Below, piece after piece: positions 56,415-60,000 of a stretch of 60,000 nucleotides of DNA. The position numbers were made by a program, and so were the translations under genes. A model generated the notes under the pieces. It saw only the letters and a program-made list of their open reading frames with translations. It was not told where the DNA came from and made no database searches. Positions within the stretch are counted from its first letter, which is position 1. Each line of letters starts with the position of its first letter. The stretch covers positions 26,930,527 to 26,990,526 of the forward strand of contig OX485808.1 of assembly GCA_950295325.1 (NCBI GenBank). The letters run 5' to 3'. This DNA comes from Polytrichum commune. Taxonomy: Eukaryota > Streptophyta > Polytrichopsida > Polytrichales > Polytrichaceae.

Positions 56415-58484
56415 CAATCCAATATGAATGTTCATGATTCATGAATGATGTTCGTACTTGATGATGCCGATCACAAGCAACAACTCAACTACAAGTGAGT
56501 TGATGATGCGATCCTTCAAGTTTTCTTAAGATCAACCGACTAACCATGCGAAGAGAGTCCACTTGCCTACTTCCCATTTCAAATGGCTCCAGAGGAATCG
56601 ATTTGCTATCTACTTGCTAGCTTTAAAGTGAATCGATCCTCTTGCATCTGTTGCAACCCAATATGAGCATTTTCTATTCACAATTGATGATGTATACTTA
56701 ACTACGAGTTTGCAATGAGTTACTCTTGAGATCACTGATTTATGGTGGCAATGAACGGGGATGTGGAAGTGGACATAAGGGAGTGGTGAAATGAATCATC
56801 GATAGAGGGAAGAAATTTATGTAAGGGAAAGTTGAAGAGAGGAGAGAAGGAGAGGAGAGGAGAGGATATTGAGTTAAAAAATGAGGGGGGGGGGGGGTAT
56901 TTTCCCCATGATAACCCTCCCCATACATGGCTGAAATCCGGTCCATAGCCTTGGGGGTTTGCCGGTATCCCTTGATACCCTCGGGGGGACGGTTTATATA
57001 TGAATCCTGGTTAGTTCACCTACCAATTATCCATTATTTCAAACTCCTTCTTGGATCTGAATTGGGTGGGCCTCGTGAAGGGGCAGTCCAAGAAAAAAGA
57101 TTGCCAGTGGGTGTAGCCATCGCATGGTTTTCTTTGATAAAAGGTGGAAGAAAAGTTACAATATGCTTCATTACTTGCATTGGTTGAAGTTCACATGAGC
57201 ATGCAAAATACACATCTATGTGAAGATATACATGTCTTTGAGAGAGAAAGAGATATTGGATCATTCATCACAATTTGTGCATTTACAAAGCTTAGTTTTA
57301 GAGCTTGGGCTTATCTTGGAGCTTTATCATCGATTTCGACGAATGTTGATGTTTAAACAAGTAGTCATTTGAGATCAATTATATTGTTTTTTTGAATTAA
57401 GTTTTTGGAACACAGGAGGCGCTTGTTACTTGGCTTTTGAAACAAATATTGCTTGTGAAGAGCACTCCCAATGTATTTTTGAGAATTAGCTTCATGATCA
57501 ATATATATTTCATGTTTGAGATGTGACGAGTACATATAAGAGGAAAACTCATAGATCATCACATATTGATACAACAAGCATCATTAAGAATACATTTGGA
57601 GTTGATGTATATGTGCCCTTCCAAATTCACCACCACTTGACATGATCATTCATGAAGAACTATGTTTTCTAAGTAAATGTAGAACAATCAAGGTCACTAA
57701 AATATCAAAGCAAGCAAAGAAACAAAGGCATTGCAAGTTGATCTTATGCTTCATGATTGATCACGTGCCAAACTATTAGATCGTGACTCCATTATGCCCA
57801 ATACACTTGTCCACCTACAAATAATAAACTTATAAGAAGATCATCATAAATCAATCTCATTATAAGATATGGAACTTATAAGGATTATTTTCAATGGTTG
57901 TTTTGTACCCCTGAATTATTTCATTTGAGTTCATATGAGTAATATCATGAAACATAATATAAATATAAATATATAAATAAATGATTCCTCAAACTGAACA
58001 TGTAGGGGACAATTTCACTACCCCCAACCCTCATGGTACATGCCAATATTCAAATAAAAATTTATAAAATGTCTTAGTATCCAAATTAGAATTGATACAT
58101 ATTCAAAAATAAAAATCATAAATTCTTAATAACTATACCATTTGTCATCAATGATTGGGTGGAGCATCGCAAAGCCCTTAATTTATCATTTCTTTTGAAA
58201 AAATTGGACATCGCATATCTACAATGTTGCAGTTATTGTCACTTACTATGTGTTTTTTCATCCAAATTCCAATCATCCATGACAATATTTCATTATAAAA
58301 TGTTAGGATGCAAATTACACCAATTTTTCTTTCAATAATTGGCATGGATTTCATCCAAATATCAATCATCCAAGACAGTGCTTGTAAATTTATTTATCAG
58401 AAATGTCAATAGACAAGTCACCACGATGACATAAAATGCCATATGACACTATATACAATATCCAGTGTAGACCGCTTCCCAGGC
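56415..58484. other. Intergenic DNA upstream of RPS29
   Basis: Includes a purine-rich GAGAGG run (56820-56870) and a 13-nt poly-G tract (56885-56897). No gene is recognised, and AT-rich sequence leads up to the RPS29 promoter. Confidence 0.45.
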
Positions 58485-58500
58485 AAACCCTAACCCTAAA
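58485..58500 (+). promoter_or_regulatory. Telo box of RPS29 promoter
   Basis: AAACCCTAACCCTAAA, 117 bp before the ATG. The telo box (AAACCCTAA) is a known element of plant promoters for ribosomal-protein and other translation genes, usually near the transcription start. Confidence 0.8.
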
Positions 58501-58616
58501 TCTCGCTTGGCTGCGCTTTATGTTCAACTCTACCTCCTTTCGAACTCTTTCGCCTTCGCGTCTTCTGCTGCGTGGGAGCACAAGTTTGATGCTGTAAAGT
58601 TTTCAAGGCGGCAAAG

Positions 58617-59964
58617 ATGGGTCACGCGGCAGTGTGGAACTCCCACCCCAAGAAATATGGCCCAGGTTCCCGCACCTGGTAAGTTTTGCTTCTCTCTTTG
58701 CTTCCTCTCGAAAGAGACACCATTGTTGGATGTGTTTCGTCTGCTTGACCTAAATGCACATTTGTGGAACCTCATACCTGTTCTGGGGAATTTTCGAGCA
58801 GCCGGGTGTGTGGAAACGGGCACGGGATGATCAGGAAGTACGGCATCAACACCTGCCGTCAGTGCTTCCGCATCTACTCCAAGGATATTGGCTTCGTCAA
58901 GGTACCAGCTTCCGCCTGCACCTCCTTCAGAAAATTCTGAAGTTGCTATTTCTGTTGTCCCTTGACGTAGCCAAGAGAAGCACATGTTGTTTTACGCTAG
59001 GCTTTTAACCTCAGCGCAATGTGTACCTTTCGAGACCACAATTGTTCAGTGCACTGCCGTTGCTTGGGGCCTCGGATGAGGTTTGTGGTGCTGATTCTGT
59101 AAATATGGATCGTGTGGAGAATGAATAATAATGCTTTGGGTCCTGTGAAGTTCGAATTGTCCACGATAAGAGATCATACAGCCTGATGCTTGTAATTGCT
59201 GCGGCATTGCTACTTTCTCTTTATGGAAACAAGTCCTTTTGTCGTTCTTTACACTGGTCACTAAGAAACAAGACATGGAAGCGCCAGGGAAACTATGTAA
59301 AGCACTCTTGGGATGTTGTGGCTAGAAATGAATTTAGGTCTAGCAGGTCAATCTCCTTCCTCAACAGAGCATTGTTTAACCTCATGGGAACAATTGAATT
59401 GTCTTTAAGTATAGGGGTTTATACTGCTTGTTGTTTCTAATTACTGTGTCATTACTGCTTTCTTTGTTGAATTCAAGATTTTCTGCCCTTTCCTAATAAT
59501 GGTGTTCAATAACCGACACCTGGGCCATGTCGAGAACTATTTAAGTTGTCCTTCAAAATATCTTCAAGTTTAGGTTTTGCAGATTTATCCTCTCCACCAG
59601 TAGAGATGCTAAGCTCATAAGAGCAATTGAACATATTTGGGCCTATGGGACCCGAATTCTTGAGAGTAGGAGATTAAACAGATTTGGAGGATGACTACTT
59701 TCTCTATAATAGATGTCTTCTATCTTTCCTGATAATAGTCATTTAGAGCCAACCCAGCGAATCACAAGAGAATCTAAGTAGGAAGTTGTCCGGTGGTGTG
59801 TTTAGAAATCTTGTTAGTTTAGATCTGGCAGATCAATCTTTTACCCCACAGAACATTTGTCAAGCTCATTAGAGCAATTGTATTCTTTCCTTACAGTCTT
59901 AACATTGTATTCTCTTGTTGTAATCTAACACATTCTTTGGCGAATTGTGTTGCAGTACCGCTAA
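58617..59964 (+). CDS. RPS29: 40S ribosomal protein S29 (uS14)
   Basis: Small-subunit ribosomal protein binding 18S rRNA in the head of the 40S subunit. Three exons (58617-58678, 58802-58901, 59956-59964) with GT/AG introns of 123 and 1054 bp give a 56-residue protein, exactly the family length. It starts [20 protein letters not shown], then [19 protein letters not shown] and [17 protein letters not shown]. The four zinc-binding Cys (21, 24, 39, 42) are present. The first intron splits the codon of Cys21, and the last exon encodes only Tyr-Arg-stop. A telo box upstream fits co-regulation with other ribosomal genes. The sequence is near-invariant among eukaryotes, so identification is secure and the copy appears functional. 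Confidence 0.97.
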
Positions 59965-60000
59965 ATGGAGTGGAGTTTAAGTACAAGGCGGCCTCCGACA

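Noticed and set aside
58530-58985. 151-codon minus-strand frame across RPS29
   Set aside because: Antisense to RPS29 exons 1-2, whose plus-strand translation is an exact-length uS14 protein.

Overview
The window is nuclear DNA of a land plant. The evidence is an intron-containing gene for cytosolic ribosomal protein S29 (uS14) with a plant telo-box promoter motif, a plant-style NDC80 kinetochore gene, and a set of plant transposable elements (CACTA/EnSpm, MULE, hAT-type MITE, Tigger/pogo, Copia, and a tRNA-derived SINE). A seed-free plant is possible but cannot be settled from the sequence alone. Only two host genes are secure: NDC80 on the minus strand (15021-18555) and RPS29 on the plus strand (58617-59964). 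Most of the rest is transposon-derived or repetitive.

Layout. 1-1030: 3' part of a Tigger/pogo-type transposase. 2292-3535: truncated, frameshifted Copia polyprotein (minus). 3600-4870: degenerate CTCAAR-rich low-complexity block. 6079-6575: 497-bp MITE with 8-bp target duplication. 6576-13720: no recognisable gene. 15021-18555: NDC80, with an imperfect tandem repeat just upstream of its start. 19890-33636: a complete 13.7-kb CACTA element with 24-bp terminal inverted repeats and GTT target duplication. 34.5-36.4 kb: small repeats and a SINE whose empty site can be inferred from another repeat copy in the window. 37054-39798: a foldback Pack-MULE-like element with 9-bp target duplication and about 800-bp arms carrying four copies of an apparent gene 5' end. 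42.85-44.9 kb: one repeat copy split by two poly-G-tipped elements, followed by an uninterrupted reference copy. 45.3-48.9 kb: diverged direct and tandem repeats. 48927-49304: an unidentified 125-codon reading frame. 50.7-53.3 kb: decayed MULE transposase with MULE and SWIM motifs. 58485-59964: RPS29 and its promoter motif.

The most interesting object is the CACTA element. Its transposase-associated zinc-binding exon (27327-27524) is in frame, through a consensus intron, with a 199-codon exon encoding a SET (lysine-methyltransferase-type) domain that ends in its own stop (28209). The tnp2 transposase exon 600 bp downstream also begins in phase 0, so alternative splicing of the first exon could give either a transposase or a zinc-domain/SET fusion. 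The SET reading frame is intact, while the tnp2 frame carries at least two frameshifts and a Trp-to-stop change. The element also holds a minus-strand accessory gene with three phase-consistent exons, a two-exon unidentified minus-strand gene (24412-24955), other exon-like fragments, a 104-bp internal duplication and a 291-bp tandem array that copies the end of a transposase exon. An analogy to the primate SET-mariner fusion SETMAR suggests itself, but here the fusion lies inside a structurally complete plant CACTA transposon.
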